A DNA stretch of 64,000 bases from Chamaecrista fasciculata (Eukaryota; Streptophyta; Magnoliopsida; Fabales; Fabaceae): the NCBI GenBank assembly GCA_003254925.1, contig QANZ01016893.1:9053-73052 (forward strand). The letters run 5' to 3'. The translations under genes were made by a program, and so were the position numbers. The notes under the pieces were generated by a model. It worked only from the letters and a program-made list of their open reading frames with translations, was not told the DNA's origin and did not search any database. This document shows, piece by piece, positions 12,882 through 26,054 of this stretch. The stretch's first letter is position 1, and each line of letters opens with the position of its first letter.

Positions 12882-13398
12882 GGCTCCATTTGGTATGTAT
12901 AGGGTAAGTAAAGGAAATGGTTTTATAAAGGAAAGATTGTGAGGGAAATGAAAAGTAGTTGAGGGAATGTAAAGTAGGTAAATATTGAAAGTGTTTGGTA
13001 TAAAAAGGTAGGGGAGGGAAAGTAAAATAGATATGGAAAGAAAATGACAAAAATGCCCTTCCCACAACCACTACAAGACCACGCCGCCCACCGCCGTACA
13101 CGGTCGCCTGCGCCGCCGTACACGGTGGTCGGAGTTGCCGTCCACGGTTGCCGCCGCCGCCAGGGGAAGAAGATGAGATGGGAGTGAGAGGGGAAAATTA
13201 GGAATTGTACCATATTTTCCTAGGTAGACTTGGATTACATCTGAAATGTGAAGTAAAGAAAAATGACCTATGTAATGTAAATGTCTTTACATTGTAATCC
13301 ACTTTACATAGCTCAAATTGCCATACAAAATACATGAAAGTATTGAAATCTGTGCCTTTACTTTACATACCCCCCTTTCTCCCCTACGAAACGGAGCC
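12882..13398. mobile_element. Tourist-like (PIF/Harbinger) MITE
   Basis: The termini GGCTCCATTTGGTA and (reverse complement) GGCTCCGTTTCGTA are flanked by TTA on each side (12879-12881 and 13399-13401), the PIF/Harbinger target duplication. The subterminal arms share GTAAAGTAAAGG-type phrases. The centre contains an unusually GC-rich stretch (13080-13165), so it may carry captured DNA. No transposase. Confidence 0.75.
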
Positions 13399-13401
13399 TT
13401 A

Positions 13402-13756
13402 GTGTTTTTTTTTTTTTGTTAAAAAAGGTGTGTTACTAGCTAGTGTTTCCGTGTTCTTTGGGTCATTGTGTAGAGGTTTGTGGCCTTTGATATTACTGGG
13501 CTTTTCGGTTCTGGGATGACGATTGCCTTTTTCAATGTTTGTGACTTTGGGCTTTTGGCGCCATGCCTCTTTGAGGCTTTTACCTTACCAAGCTGGTATA
13601 TCTAATATTATATGGCTTCACCCATTTCTAGTCGTCTATGTTTAAAACTATAGTCTATGAAATTAAAAATAAGAGAAAATTTACTATTTAGTCTCTCTTT
13701 CTTTACTAAGTTAACAATTTAGGGGACACACATGGTATTTACCAAAAAAAAAAAAA
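13402..13756. other. Intergenic DNA
   Basis: The first part (13440-13620) is less AT-rich than the surroundings and could be a transposon remnant. No reading frame supports a gene. Confidence 0.4.
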
Positions 13757-14052
13757 GAGCGTCGTTTCATCAAACCGCTGCAAAAGAAAATAGTGACAGT
13801 TCATCAAACTGATGCCAATTGCAACGATTTACAAAACTGCTGCTAAAGAAAAGAGCTTCAGTTCTCAAAATGCTGCTAAAGAAAGTAGCATCGATTCATC
13901 AAATCGCTGCCAAAGAAAATAGTGACGGTTTATCAAACCGCTGCTAGAAAGTAGCGACGATTTATCAAACCGCTGCTAAAGAAAAGAGTGACGGTTCATC
14001 AAACCCCTTCTAGAAAAGAGCGTCGATTCACCAAACCGCTGCTAAAGAAAAT
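13757..14052. repeat. Tandem repeats of about 37 bp (CACTA-like subterminal repeats?)
   Basis: About eight degenerate copies of a unit like AAACCGCTGCTAAAGAAAA plus GTGACGGTTCATC. Each unit contains a small palindrome of the form GGTTTatcAAACC. Such 'CGACGGTTT...GCTGCTAAA' repeats are known from subterminal regions of plant CACTA elements, but I see no CACTA termini here. Confidence 0.6.
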
Positions 14053-14194
14053 AATTTTAGCTTTGTTGTTAATTAAGATATAACAATGGATATGTCACAA
14101 AAACCGTCTCTTGTCCTTTTTTATGTTCGAAATTTAGCCGCAGGAAATGTATACCTACTTCGGCTACTGGTAAATAGAATAGATATTAAATATA

Positions 14195-14562
14195 GGGTAA
14201 ATTACACTTTGGTACCCTGTGGTTTGAAACCTGACACTTTGGTACCCTGTGGTATTCTCCATTAACACTTTGGTACCCTTTGGAGCTATTTTGTAATTTC
14301 AATTATAACAAATTTTGCAAAAATTACATATTGACCCCAATTTTTTTTAAAAGTTTTCATTTTAGTCCCTCAATAATATGTATCCAGGGATCTATTTGTA
14401 ATTTTTTGAAAATTTTTTGGGGTCAACATATAATTTTTACAAAATTTGTTATGGTTAAAATTGCAAAACAACTCCAAATGGTACTAAAGTGTTAATGGAG
14501 AATACCACAGAGTACCAAAGTGAAATAGGGTCAAACTACAGAGTACCAAAGGGTAATTTACC
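14195..14562. mobile_element. Foldback MITE (TIR GGTAAATTAC)
   Basis: The arms share GGTAAATTAC at the tips. They then share repeated 'CACTTTGGTACCCTGTGG' phrases, with 'ATTCTCCATTAACACTTTRGTACC' present in both arms in opposite orientation. About 370 bp; no target duplication assigned. Confidence 0.6.
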
Positions 14563-16025
14563 TTGTATATATATATATATATAACCTCTCGATTATCTCA
14601 TTCTTTTTGAATGGTTACTAATTTGTTGAAATTTGATGATTCTGATCAAAATTTTGGTCAAATAGTAGTGCTAGATTTGTAATTGGTTACATATGTGGAG
14701 ACAAAATGTCTAAAATAATTATAGTATAACATTTTCTCACGTTATATCTCATATTATATAATATATACCTTTGATTTTGTTTTTTCAATGCTTATCTCTT
14801 ACATATTGCGAGAGCGTGCGTGCAAAATTTTCGTTTCAGTACTCAAGTTAAATAAAAGTCTTTACTCATCGGATTTAATTAATTTCAGTTTGTATTCTGT
14901 TTTATAGTAAGCTGCTTTAATTTAGTATCTAATATATATGTATGTATTAATTAAAGATAAAAGTTATGCACTCACTCTCATTGATAAAATCAATGTACTA
15001 ATTATTATTAATATTACTGTCATGCATGTTGGCAACAGGAAGGTGAGTTGAGTGAGATCCAAGAGTATGCATGCTCTGTGAATAGCTTAAACCTTGGGAG
15101 TCCTCTACCACATGCATTTGACAAGTTCGAGACTCAGAAATAAATGATACACCCAAACCTAAATCTAACTGATCACAAGTCATATCTCATCAAATTAACT
15201 TAGCTTAACAATGTTCAGTAATTTATATATTCATATATATATAATCAGATTCATGCATCTATCTCCCTTAATTTTCTCCCTTAATTTGTTTAATTTCTCA
15301 GGAAGACATGGCCGAGGAGCTAGAACTAGGCTTCTTACATAATAATGATAATAGTAACAATAATAAACTACATTTCGCTCAAAAACAAGGAATGAAGATT
15401 TTGGGTTATGTCAACACCAGAAATTAAAGATGCCTCGAGTTTAAGCAATCATGACATGGGACCAATACATGTCACGTCTAGCTTGCTCTCTAATGGGGAA
15501 TTTCAGAATCGATCAGCAGTACTTTGGTATATTTGAGTCTCTAATTTAATTGTGCACATCATGCTGAAAAAGAAAGATCTCTAATTCTTTCTATATAATA
15601 TAGATGACGATGAGTTAATAAATCAGAAAAAGTACGATTAATAGTCTTTTCTTTTTATTTCTTGCTTATACGACTGACACTTCCCTCTTCGCGACTACAC
15701 ACAAGAGCTGGCTGAAATCTTCACGCTAAGGAAACCCATTATTGGATATACAACAACATCACCATCCCATATCTACTTCACCCACATATATATAATTAAT
15801 GCTCCCATATTAGAATTTCCTTACGTATACTAACTTTAATATCCAACAAGCAATTAAATATATATCTTGTATCAATTTATTTTATTAATTGTACGTAGTA
15901 TATATGTGACTTTTGCATAATAAAAAAAAGGGTTAAATTATTGCTTCTGTCATTCTATTCTCTCAAATGTTTAACCACATATTTACAAATGGTCATTATA
16001 TATATACATATATATATATATATAA
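14563..16025. other. Intergenic DNA with two exon-like open stretches
   Basis: On the plus strand, 15042-15142 is open (GELSEIQEYACSVNSLNLGS...) behind an ACAG. The stretch 15303-15425 is open (EDMAEELELGFLHNNDNSN...) behind a TTTCTCAG acceptor-like site. Both end in stops. They may be exon remnants of a lost gene. I do not recognise a family, and chance cannot be excluded. Confidence 0.25.
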
Positions 16026-16243
16026 GGGCAAGACTTATATGCAGTTCCTTATATGCTTGCTATAAGGTTTTCCAATAGAAATATGACACGCGACAAATTT
16101 GTTTTGCAAAACCAATCATGGTACAAAAAGAGTATTAAATACAACTTTTTGCACAACCAATCATTAAAGAGAGAGAATGTAATTGAAGCTTGTGATTGGA
16201 GAACCTCATAGCAAAGATATAAGCTGCATATAAGTTTTTTCCT
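16026..16243. mobile_element. MITE with AGACTTATATGCAG-type arms
   Basis: The left arm (ACTTATATGCAG...CTATAAGGTTTTCCAAT) matches the reverse complement of the right arm (ACTTATATGCAG...CTATGAGGTTCTCCAAT). The internal phrase ACACGCGACAAA recurs in a relative at about 51165-51365. Confidence 0.65.
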
Positions 16244-17864
16244 ATATATAATTGAGTCTTATTATTTTATGAGAGATTTTAGGTTAGAGTTTGTCCTATA
16301 CAAGTATACATACTCCAAGATAGGAAAAAGTCTATTTCTAACATATATAACAAATTTACATTTGAAACAGATTTAGTGCAATCAATTATATATTAATTAT
16401 CCTTTTTTTAGTAAAAATATATCAAATGTGACAAGAGTTTTTAAAGACTACTAGTATTTGGAAAGAGAAAGCACGGATTAAACATTTTAAAAAGCTATGA
16501 AAATTCATAATGTAAAAAGCATTTACTTATCATCTTAAAAACAAAAGAGGCTGTTTCACCAAGTTTTTCCTTTTACATTTTAGTTGTCATTTTGGCTTAA
16601 AAAAACCCTAATTTTTTTGTTATGTTTTATTAAATGTATAAAGATTTCGTTTAGCTAGTCGGTAAATCAGATTAAAAAACTCCCTAATTATACTGCCAAC
16701 TAATGTATACAGTTTCTAATAGAGATTTCATGTTATATATATATGGTTTATTCTAAACAGATCATCAGTGTTGATTAAGCATCTATTTAAGAGAACATAA
16801 GAAGGATTGAAGGAAAATAAAATAATTAAAAGAATGGGAACATATGAGTATATGATGGAGAGTTTCATCTAAAAGAAACTAACTATAACTGATATATGAA
16901 TATTGTAAGGATGATAAGTCATATATGAAGCATAGTAATTAAACACCAAAAGCAAAGATAATTAGTAAAAGAAAATATTATCAACGTTCACTTTACTTCT
17001 ATCTAGCTACCAAGAAAGTATATCAAATAACACAAACTAAAGGATCGAAATTAAACAGTACATATATAGTCAATTAGTAATTAAAGTAACACAACACAAT
17101 ACAAATCTGAAACAGAAAAAAAGTGATGATCTGAGTTAAGCTTTATACTAATTCCTAAATATATAAATATATAATAATCCATTTTCTCCTCACAACCACA
17201 ATCGAGTTTATTTCTAACCCAACATGTTGAAGCTTACAAGCTTAACTACCTTTTGTCTCCCGCAAATTCAGAGAGCTCAGGCAGCAATTTAGATATACTT
17301 CAGTGGCACGGATTAGCATGTTTGAGTATTGTCCATACAAAACCAGATATTGCACGTGCAAATTTATTTTCCATACCCAACAATACAAGCAAACTCATCA
17401 AATTAAATCTTAGCCAGTTGTACATTTTCCAATATCTAAATTTCAATGTTAACAATTGTCTCCAAGGTTTTACTTTTTCTCTAAACAAAGTTTAGTCTTC
17501 CTAGCTAAACTGTAACTAGGAGTATAGGGGAAATAATGCCAGGAGGGGAGAAACTTTAAGAATGGGAAGAAAAAGAGAAGAAATTAATTTACATTTATAT
17601 ATATATATATATATTTATATAAAAGGGCCAGGAAAACTTCGGCATCAACTATATATGAATTAAGATGATATATTAATATAGCAAAAAAGCGAAGAATAAG
17701 AAGAAGAAGAATACATCGATCCCATAACAATTAATCTCCAATATACTAATTAATAGTACTCTCCTTTTTCTTTATACTTTATTAATCCCCTCCTTGATGC
17801 ATGCATATTATAGTAGAGATGGGAAAAATAAATGGAATATTTTATTATTTTAAGTCTTGAAAAT
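16244..17864. other. Intergenic DNA and 3' side of the LBD15-type gene
   Basis: AT-rich, with a (TA)n microsatellite near 17597-17616. No supported coding region. Confidence 0.5.
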
Positions 17865-19044
17865 TTAACCAAAATAGGAGGAAATATGATCACTTGAAAT
17901 AGTGGTATAATTATTATTGGTGGGAGCCCTGTGTTGGTCCACCTGAGTGGTGTAGATGGAGGAGGAGGAGGAATTATCAGAAGAAGGAAGAAGAGAAGGC
18001 GGAGGCGGTGGTGGCGGCGGAACAGCAATTGAAATTGCAGCCCCAGAAGAATTAGGAAGTCTTGTTGTTGGAATATGATGAAGAGGAAGAGAGGAGGGTA
18101 CTATAATGTTAGTATGATGTTGTGTAGCTTCCCTAAGTTTGTATTTAAGTATTTCAGCCCTTACTGCATTAAGTTCAGCTTGTAAAGATTGAACTTGCTG
18201 TTGCAAACCAGAAATTGCACCCATGCATCCATAAACTGGGTCTCTTAGCCTCACATTTGCTTCATACACTAGACTATTTGCTGCATCCGCTCTTTGACTC
18301 TCTGGTACCTCCTACAAATTAAAACATACAATAACCATATACATATATATGTAATTAATTAGTAATAGATATAATTAATGAAGTATATATATAAGATATA
18401 TGGTTAATTAGATTAGGGTTTAATAATTTTGTATTGTTAATTAGTTGTACCATAAGCATCTTGGATACGTTGCTAGCACCGAAGACTTTATGGACAGAAG
18501 CAAACTTTTGGGGTTCATGAGGTGAAAAATAAGGAGAGAAAGGGCATTCTTGGGCACATCTTCGTCTCAAAAGCTTACATGCTGCACAAGGAGTTATGGT
18601 ATTTAGGGTTCCAGGAGGACCCAACATGTGTCTTCTTCCCATTGCCCAAGACACATCTCCTTCCCTCTTGATTTTCTTCCCTATCTCATCAAATTTTTCC
18701 CTGCAAAATTAAAATATATAGTATTATAATCAATTCTATAAATAAAATTAACCACAATAATGTTTACCTATTAATTATTTCAACTTAATTTGATCATCAA
18801 ATAGTTAAATCATACTACTTAATTAGGCCTTGAATCTATGTATTAGATTTAATTGTAGCATATATATATATCCAGTTATCCACGAGTTTGACAATTTTTG
18901 ATTCAAGATGATGATGGAGTTGCTGCAATCAGTAGAAAAGAAAAAAAAATAATAGAACTAGACATAGTTGGGATCATAGCGAGGTATATGAAAGGGAGAG
19001 AGATCTATCATATATATTTCTGTGACTTACCTTTCTCTGGACAT
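17865..19044 (-). CDS. LBD15: LOB-domain transcription factor, LBD15-like
   Basis: Plant-specific nuclear DNA-binding factor of the LBD/ASL family. Minus-strand exons are 19044-19031 (only 14 bp: MSRE plus two bases, donor AG|GTAAGT), 18700-18451 and 18311-17865, giving 236 aa in frame. The LOB domain is intact: the CX2CX6CX3C zinc-binding block (CAACKLLRRRCAQEC), FASVHKVFGASNVSKMLM, then EVPESQRADAANSLVYEANVRLRDPVYGCMGAI and a leucine-zipper-like helix (LQQQVQSLQAELNAVRAEIL). The tail is Pro/Ser-rich and ends SSYFG. The N-terminal REKFDEIGKKIKREGD and the whole domain are closest to Arabidopsis LBD15/LBD13. Position between NPF5.1 and WEB genes favours LBD15 (At2g40470). A GA/CT-rich leader lies upstream (19103-19140). 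The 14 bp first exon is the least certain part. Confidence 0.93.
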
Positions 19045-19600
19045 TCAAGCATGCTCTCTCAGTATGAACTATGAAGTAGGAGTTACTTTGGGAGAGATCG
19101 ATCGTATATGAGAATTAGAGAGAGAAAGAGAGAGAATCCAAAAGGGAGAGAGGAGAAGAAAGGAAAATAAGAGTAGAAAATGAGTGTGCTTAAAAGGCAA
19201 GGCATACAAGGTAAAGCGGTCCAACTATATTTAATTTCAAAAAAATGACAAATTAAAGGAATATATATATATATTATGTCAGACCAAGATATAATATAGT
19301 ACACAGATTAGGTAGATTATGTAGATAGAAGCTGAAAGAGTGAATGACAAAGGTAAAAGGTGTAACTTTTTTCATCTTATCTCTGTATCTCAGGTTCTCA
19401 GCTGGTTATTAATTTTTATATACTAATTAAGGGATTTCAAAGTACTGTATTGAAAAATATATTATCAAAATAATATGACTCATTAAGTTTTTTTTTTCTT
19501 TCTCCTCTCCCTTAGCTTCAATCCAGACGTAATCTTAATAATTAACAATTAATTAAACAAGAATTAAGTTGAGCACTGTTGGAGGAAGGTCATGGCAGAA

Positions 19601-19635
<35 letters not shown>

Positions 19636-22600
19636 TCTTTATATATATTTTAAAATTGTATGTGGTACACGCACATGCCAGCTCTATTACTGCTTGCTCA
19701 CGTGTGACTTCTTAAATGTGTTTGACTTTCTAAATAAACTTTCTGATTCCATTGCCGCCATGCATGTGGTTCTTGCTTCTTACTGAGGCCAAACAAACCA
19801 ACTTGCTGCTCTTTTTATATACTATAGTCTATAAGTCTATACTATTCATATTATCAAGAAACTGAGCATGTATCTGTGTTAATATAGCCTTAATAATTGC
19901 TCACCGAGACTTCACATGTGTCATACGTTCAAGTGTTTCACTGTTAAACAATCATAATTAAACCCCAATTGTATACTTTTATATGAATTATGAATTCTAC
20001 TTGCTAGCTTGTGAAAATAAATCCAACCCGCTTTGATCCCTCAAGCTTTTATTTTCTCACAAAAGAATATTATAGTGGCGCATTAGATGAATATATTAGA
20101 TCTCAGCATCATCATAATTATATATATGCTTTATTATGTTTATTATGTTTGTATATGTTTGCTATCTAGTTTCTCTCTTATGTTTAATCAATTAACTAAT
20201 CGGGAAAGTACTAATTAATTATCTGAAAATATAGCCCAAGATCAAGTACCGGCCACCAGAGAGATTATTAATTAATTAAAGAGGTCCTAATTAAGACCTA
20301 TATCCATGCAAGAGTACTACTCTAGATTATATGTAGTATTTGTAAATTTCTTGTTGTTCAATGATTACGAAGTTGCTTAAAATCTTTAAAATCAGTTGAG
20401 AAACTATTGATTGTTTATTTATCTCACAGCATCAATAAACAAGTATATGACATTATATTATATAAGTGTTGGGGAGGAAAAGATTGGACACCTTTCAAGA
20501 TAAGTTGATAATGATATCGTTGATAGAAAATGACTCTTGTAATGTAGTGGATAAATAGTATTGATGGATAGAGATATGGTCCTTTGGGACATCTCACCCT
20601 GCAGCAAGCTTAATAGCTTTGCATATCAGAGAAATCTCATTTAATTTGACATGTAAGAATCTAGCACGGTGATATCGATTTTGATTTCAACAAATTAAAA
20701 CATGCTCTAATATTGCAAGCCTTTGTAATATGAGTGAGACAGTTAACTGTTTTTCACTATATATGTTGCCTTCACACACACAATCACATTAGTATTTTTC
20801 ACTTGAAGCACACCTTAGCATGATATAAAGGAACCAAAACCTCCCCTTTCATTTTGCACATATATATGATGTAACACCTCCAATCATTCTAGCTAGTTAG
20901 TCCACCTAGCAGTAATTTAATATTGTCCTTTATCATCAAACAAACCCTAAACCCTATTTAACTCTATATATATATATATGCTTACCACCATTTTGAGAAC
21001 AAGATTTTAGTAAATTTTTTAACTGTTAATCATAATATTCTTTAATTAAAAAATGGAAAATCCAACAGAATAATACTAATATACAAATAATATATGTATT
21101 AAACTTATCATAAGTTCCTAGCTTTTCTTTTTGTATATTTATGGGTTTTCCCACCTATCTGTGTAATGGTTTAGGCGAACACTAATTCCATTTGGGCCGG
21201 GAGCGAACAGTTAAAACTCTTCCAACAATATCGACTACATAACTCAAACCTAGGTCCTTCAACTTAGGGTGCAGCTAGCTTACCATTGCATCAAACATAT
21301 AAGTTCCTAACTTTATTAAAAAATAATCAATAATGACTAGATGTATATATATATATATATATCAATTACAAACCCTAATAGTTAACTAATTATTTGTCGG
21401 CCTTTTAATGTTATGGGTGGGATGTGTAATGAGAATTGAGGTATGAGGAGTGATCTATCAAAGTGGGTGGTGAAAGAGAGAAGGGGTGTATTTGGAAATT
21501 GAAATGGAATGGGTTGGTATTATTATAAATAAATATATAAATTACGTAAAAGAAATGCTTAGACTCTAAGCAAGATGGCACCATCCATTCTTGTTTGACC
21601 CGTATTTTGAGGCTTACAAGTCGCCCCATTCTCCTCTCTCAGCTTCCCCAACCTAACTTCAATAATATATATATATAAACTCTTAGAAATATGTTCATTT
21701 TTCTGCATTAGGGCACCAAAACCCAGAACAACCCACCTCCACTTATACTCCACTGAATAATTAATATTCCACTAAACAGGTTGGCCAGTTGAAATAATAT
21801 CCCACATGCATGCAGAATCTGTGATCTCTTGCTTTAATGCTGGCTGTACTTGAAATTAAATCTGTTGTCTCCACGAACGAGTTTCATTTTTTTTTAAATA
21901 CCAAACAAACATTCGTTTCCAAATACAAAGTCTTCTAAAGGGTCAATAATAATACGTATGAAATTTAAGCCTTGTCAATATATCAATATATACCAATATA
22001 TCCTAGCATTGAGGCCCTTGACCCTCAACATAATATAATGTCCGTTTCAAGCTGCCTAAGCTAATAAAGACTTTAATTCCACCTCTTGATGGAGAGAATG
22101 AGATGAGTACGTTTACTAGGATTGATATATATATATACACACACAATATCTACGTAACTATTGAATGAATATTATGAATTTGACCATATGCCATAAGTAG
22201 AGTTATTAACAGAACGTAGGATCACTACATATATGCCTGCACAACAATTACGAATTGATCGTAACTCATAACTCTTGACTAACATGCCACATTATTTATT
22301 ATATATATTATTATTTATTGGACATTTTATATTAAAAAAATAAGTCCAAGTCAGGTCTGGTAAGTGGTAATCTGGTTTTGAAAACAGTTTTTTTTCAAGC
22401 CCACGCCTTGGGTTTTAATGCTAGACAAAATAAGTTAATGGGCCAGGCCTTGCCCTATCCGGAGTTTTTGTCTTCTTTGATATGGGCCGAATACCATTCT
22501 GGAAGCCTATCATCCTTATTTATTTAGTGTGGAAAATTTTAGTAAAAACATCCAAATAGCTTGTTATCAAACTGTTGATCAAGCTTGTGTAGTAAAGCTA

Positions 22601-24278
22601 ATAGCTATTATAATTATTAACCAATCACTTTTAATATGACTAATATTCTATTATTGTTTTACAGTGTCGGCATGGGTCTCAACTTTCAAGTTTTGACCCT
22701 GACAGTACAATGGAAGTAAACGAATCCAAAGAAAGTAGGAAATGGGGGAAAGAAACATATTTAACAATTTCATATATAACATTAATGAAACTACCCATAA
22801 ACATAAAATTTTGGGCATGCCAACCTCCAACATTGCTTGGCTTCTTCCCTCGTATCTTCTAAAAGTTTTATCATTACATTCCATGATTCGTTCCCTCTAA
22901 TGATATTCAGCTCTTTCATTTTGGTACGCACGTTTTATCCTTTCAAATTATAGTTTCTTTCTCTCAAAACGTGCTTTCATTATTTTGTTTTTGCAATCTG
23001 GATACAGACTCACCACTAATTCAAAAAGAAATTAAAGGGTTGTATATTGTTTCATCATTTCTTACTTGCACAATTACCAAGGTAAATCATAATGAGCTAT
23101 GTTCAAAATTTAAATACAATTATTATTATTAATTGGGCGGTAAAAATAAAAGCAGCAGACGCGTGAAGGACTTCATCGTTTATGAACTTGTAATTGTAAA
23201 ACTTCACTTCTCACTTCCTAAAGGTCAATCATAAAGAGTAATATAAACAACTCTCTATCTTTGAAAGATAATTAACGAGTAATCTATTAAATTGTATTAA
23301 GAAGTTGGGTTAGTCTAAGATGCAAAATTTGATTCATGACGTGGGATGCAAATGTTGATGTGGCATAATTATAGCTATTAATATAATTTAATGCTGAAAA
23401 ATAATAAAAAAATAATAAAATTTTTAATCAATCACAACTGTGTATGGAGTCACACCACTACTTACATACAAGTAACTCTCCACGTGTAAGGATTTTATTT
23501 GCTCATCCCATGTCAAGAATTTGCATTTTAATATTTCAGACATGGATTTTTTAACTCATTGAGAACGCTATCCCATAAACCGCAAATCACGCTCTCAAGT
23601 CTCAATCTCGTGGATGAAACAAAGCCCACTTTCACCCGCATGATGACCTGGCATATCTTCATTGGATCATACACAACGACCTGCTTTGACTTTCGCCGTC
23701 ACTCACGAACCCACGGCTTAATTTGTGCTGGATCAAAATAAAATTATAGTGTGTGTCACTATTTAAAAGCTAAACTTACATGCTATCATTAAATGATATT
23801 AACTTTTGAAAGATAGAAAACTAAACTTATTCTAGATTTCTACCTTTTCTAGTGTTCGTATTTTTAAGGACGTACATATAGAACAGAAGGCAAGGAATTG
23901 AAATAATCAAAATTTTCATAAAAATGGCTCCTATATGCTGAATCCTGATCCATCATTCAGAATACATTGATATTTCATCAAGAGAGGAAAGCATCAGAAA
24001 AGCGAAAAGCCGAACCTTCTTTGCAGCCGTATCCCTTTTTCTGCTTTCGTTTCGCGTTTCCATTCATTCTACGCTTACTTTTAAACTTTAAACACTGAGT
24101 GGGCTCATGGCTATGGAGTATTTTTGTGTAACTCTGTACTGTGGACTCGACTTCCTCACTCGTCCGAGTCGCGACTCACCCCTCAGACATCATCATCATC
24201 CCTCCATCAAATTCAATTCATCCTCGCTATCTCATAAATTGCACTCTCACTCCTTTTTCTCTCAATCTCCCTTTTCCA
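19045..24278. other. Intergenic region between LBD15 and WEB genes
   Basis: This 5.2 kb stretch is AT-rich with no supported gene. It contains a (GA)n microsatellite (about 19602-19632), several TA tracts and a SINE near 21.2 kb. Both flanking genes are transcribed away from it, so it holds both promoters. Confidence 0.6.
21130..21302 (-). mobile_element. tRNA-derived SINE (minus strand)
   Basis: Read on the minus strand, an A-box-like ATGCAATGGTAAGCTAGCTG is followed about 30 bp later by a B-box-like CCTAGGTTTGAGTTATGTAG, then GGGAGCGAACAG/GGCCCAAATGG-type body sequence. Boundaries are approximate. Confidence 0.5.
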
Positions 24279-26054
24279 ATGGCTGAACCTGAAACCCATG
24301 AGAGCATTCCCGGAACTCCTGCCATAAGAGAGGTCCGACCCGAAAACCTCACCGACGGAATCATCAGAACGCTTAGTTTCAGAGCTGAGATCGATACCTC
24401 GCCGCCATTCGCCTCCGTAAAGGAGGCTGTGACCCGTTTCGGAGGTAGCGGACCTTGGCTACCACTTGTAAGTCATTTTGCTTTATACTTTTTTCCATTT
24501 TCTGTTTTGTTCGCCAAATTGTCGAATCAGTGACTAATTGCTGTAACATTCTGAAATTCTAATTTTACGTCATTTTGTGCGCTCGGTAATTAGGGCAATT
24601 GCGGAATGCTGTTTTTTTTAATCAATTGTCTAAGATAGCATAGTTCTTTCGGTGTTCTTGGTACCCCTCCCTTTTGTGCTGCTATTAGTTTATTTTCTGA
24701 TGGTGAAGAAGATTATAATTGACAGAACGACATTGAAGATTTTGACATAAAGAAAGTGGAGGAACAAGCGACGGAGCTGGAGAAGGATTTGATAGTGAAA
24801 GAACTTGAAACACTTGATGTGCTTGAAGAACTTGGAGCCACTAAAAGGATAGTGGAGGAATTAAAACAACGACTGCAAAAGGAGGCACTGAAATGTTTTG
24901 ACACTCCACAAGTTCATTCTCACGAACCCATTGGATCTCCTGTGATCAAGGATTTCAACAAGGAAAATTATGGAGATACTGTGGACAACCAAGAACAGAT
25001 ATTGCTTAGTTCAAGCCCCTGCTCTGCCTCACCACCTGATCGAATCTTAATGGAGTTAAAACAAGCTAAAGTGAATCTTGGTAAAACGATAAGTGATCTT
25101 GGGGTGATACAATCTTCTGTTGAGTCTTTGAACAAGAAGATGAAGAAGGAGAAGATTTTTCTTGGGAGGACTCATGAGAAGCTAGTGTCCAAGTTTGCTG
25201 ATGATGTCTCTGTTCAAGAGAGACCCCACGAACAGACGAGAGTAGATCCACCACCAGCTCCTGTAGAAACAAGTTACAACTTTGGTGACCCCATGAATGA
25301 TATTATGAGGAGTTTCAATTCTCAAGTTTCAAACCCCTTGAGTGTGTATGAAGATAATGGGTTTGGAATTAAGATTGCGGAGATGAGGTGGTTTGCAGCT
25401 AAGAAAATGGAAGAAGCTGCAATAGCAGCAGAAGCCATTGCTCTTGCTGAAATCAATGCACTAAGCAACATTGAGAAAGTGAGTATCCCGGAAGCACAGA
25501 TACCCCAAGAATCAACCACAAAGAAAGTCATAGATTCCAAATATCAAATTGATGGAATGAGTATTTCCAAATTGGCTGTTCTGAGAAGGATGGAGGAAGC
25601 AACAGAAGAAGTACGACATAGCAAGCAAGTGTTGAAAGAGGCGCTGAACAGAGTTGAAACTGCAAACAGAAAGCAACATGCTGCAGAGGAGGCTCTGAGG
25701 AGATGGATTCCTGAGAATGATGTGAAGGGAGAAGCAGTGTATAACAAGAATGATGCAAAGCCTGCTTTAAGGCCAACGGTTTCCATGAGAGATGTACTAA
25801 GCAGAAAGCAAGTTCCTGAAGAATATGAAACAAAGAAGGACATGGAAGAACATAGCAGTGAAAGACAGAAGGTAGCTTTGAGTCAGATGCTGCGTGCATT
25901 AAGGGAAGATCTAACACTTCCTCCAGCAAAGGCTGAGAATGATGAGAAAGATGGGAATGGAAGCCATCAGAAGCAGTTCATAGCCCAAAGGAAGAAGTTC
26001 GGATTCATCCATATATCACTCCCTTTGGCAAAGCCAAGTAAGAAAAGGGCATGA
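24279..26054 (+). CDS. WEB family protein (DUF827), At2g40480/At2g38370-like
   Basis: WEB/PMI2-type coiled-coil proteins act in blue-light chloroplast photorelocation; the precise role of this subgroup is not established. Two exons, 24279-24467 and 24726-26054, join at GT/AG sites to give 505 aa. The start is the first ATG after a pyrimidine-rich leader and begins MAEPETHESIPGTP. The conserved WEB N-terminal motif EIDTSPPFASVKEAVTRFGG spans residues 37-56. Long heptad-rich segments follow: residues 64-120, about 160-215, one rich in Ala/Glu around 290 (EAAIAAEAIALAEIN), and about 320-370. The C-terminal region is basic (AQRKKFGFIHISLPLAKPSKKRA). It sits between LBD15 and UROD homologues, matching Arabidopsis At2g40480. 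Confidence 0.9.

Noticed and set aside
13741-14052. Repeat block as a CRISPR-like array
   Set aside because: Plant nuclear DNA; the units are contiguous and degenerate with no spacers.
17750-18028. Pro-rich minus-strand frame overlapping the end of LBD15
   Set aside because: Alternative frame of the Pro/Ser-rich tail; the LBD15 frame ends with the family-like SSYFG.
25322-25929. Several minus-strand frames across the WEB gene
   Set aside because: They mirror the coiled-coil coding strand; codon composition and family similarity support only the plus strand.
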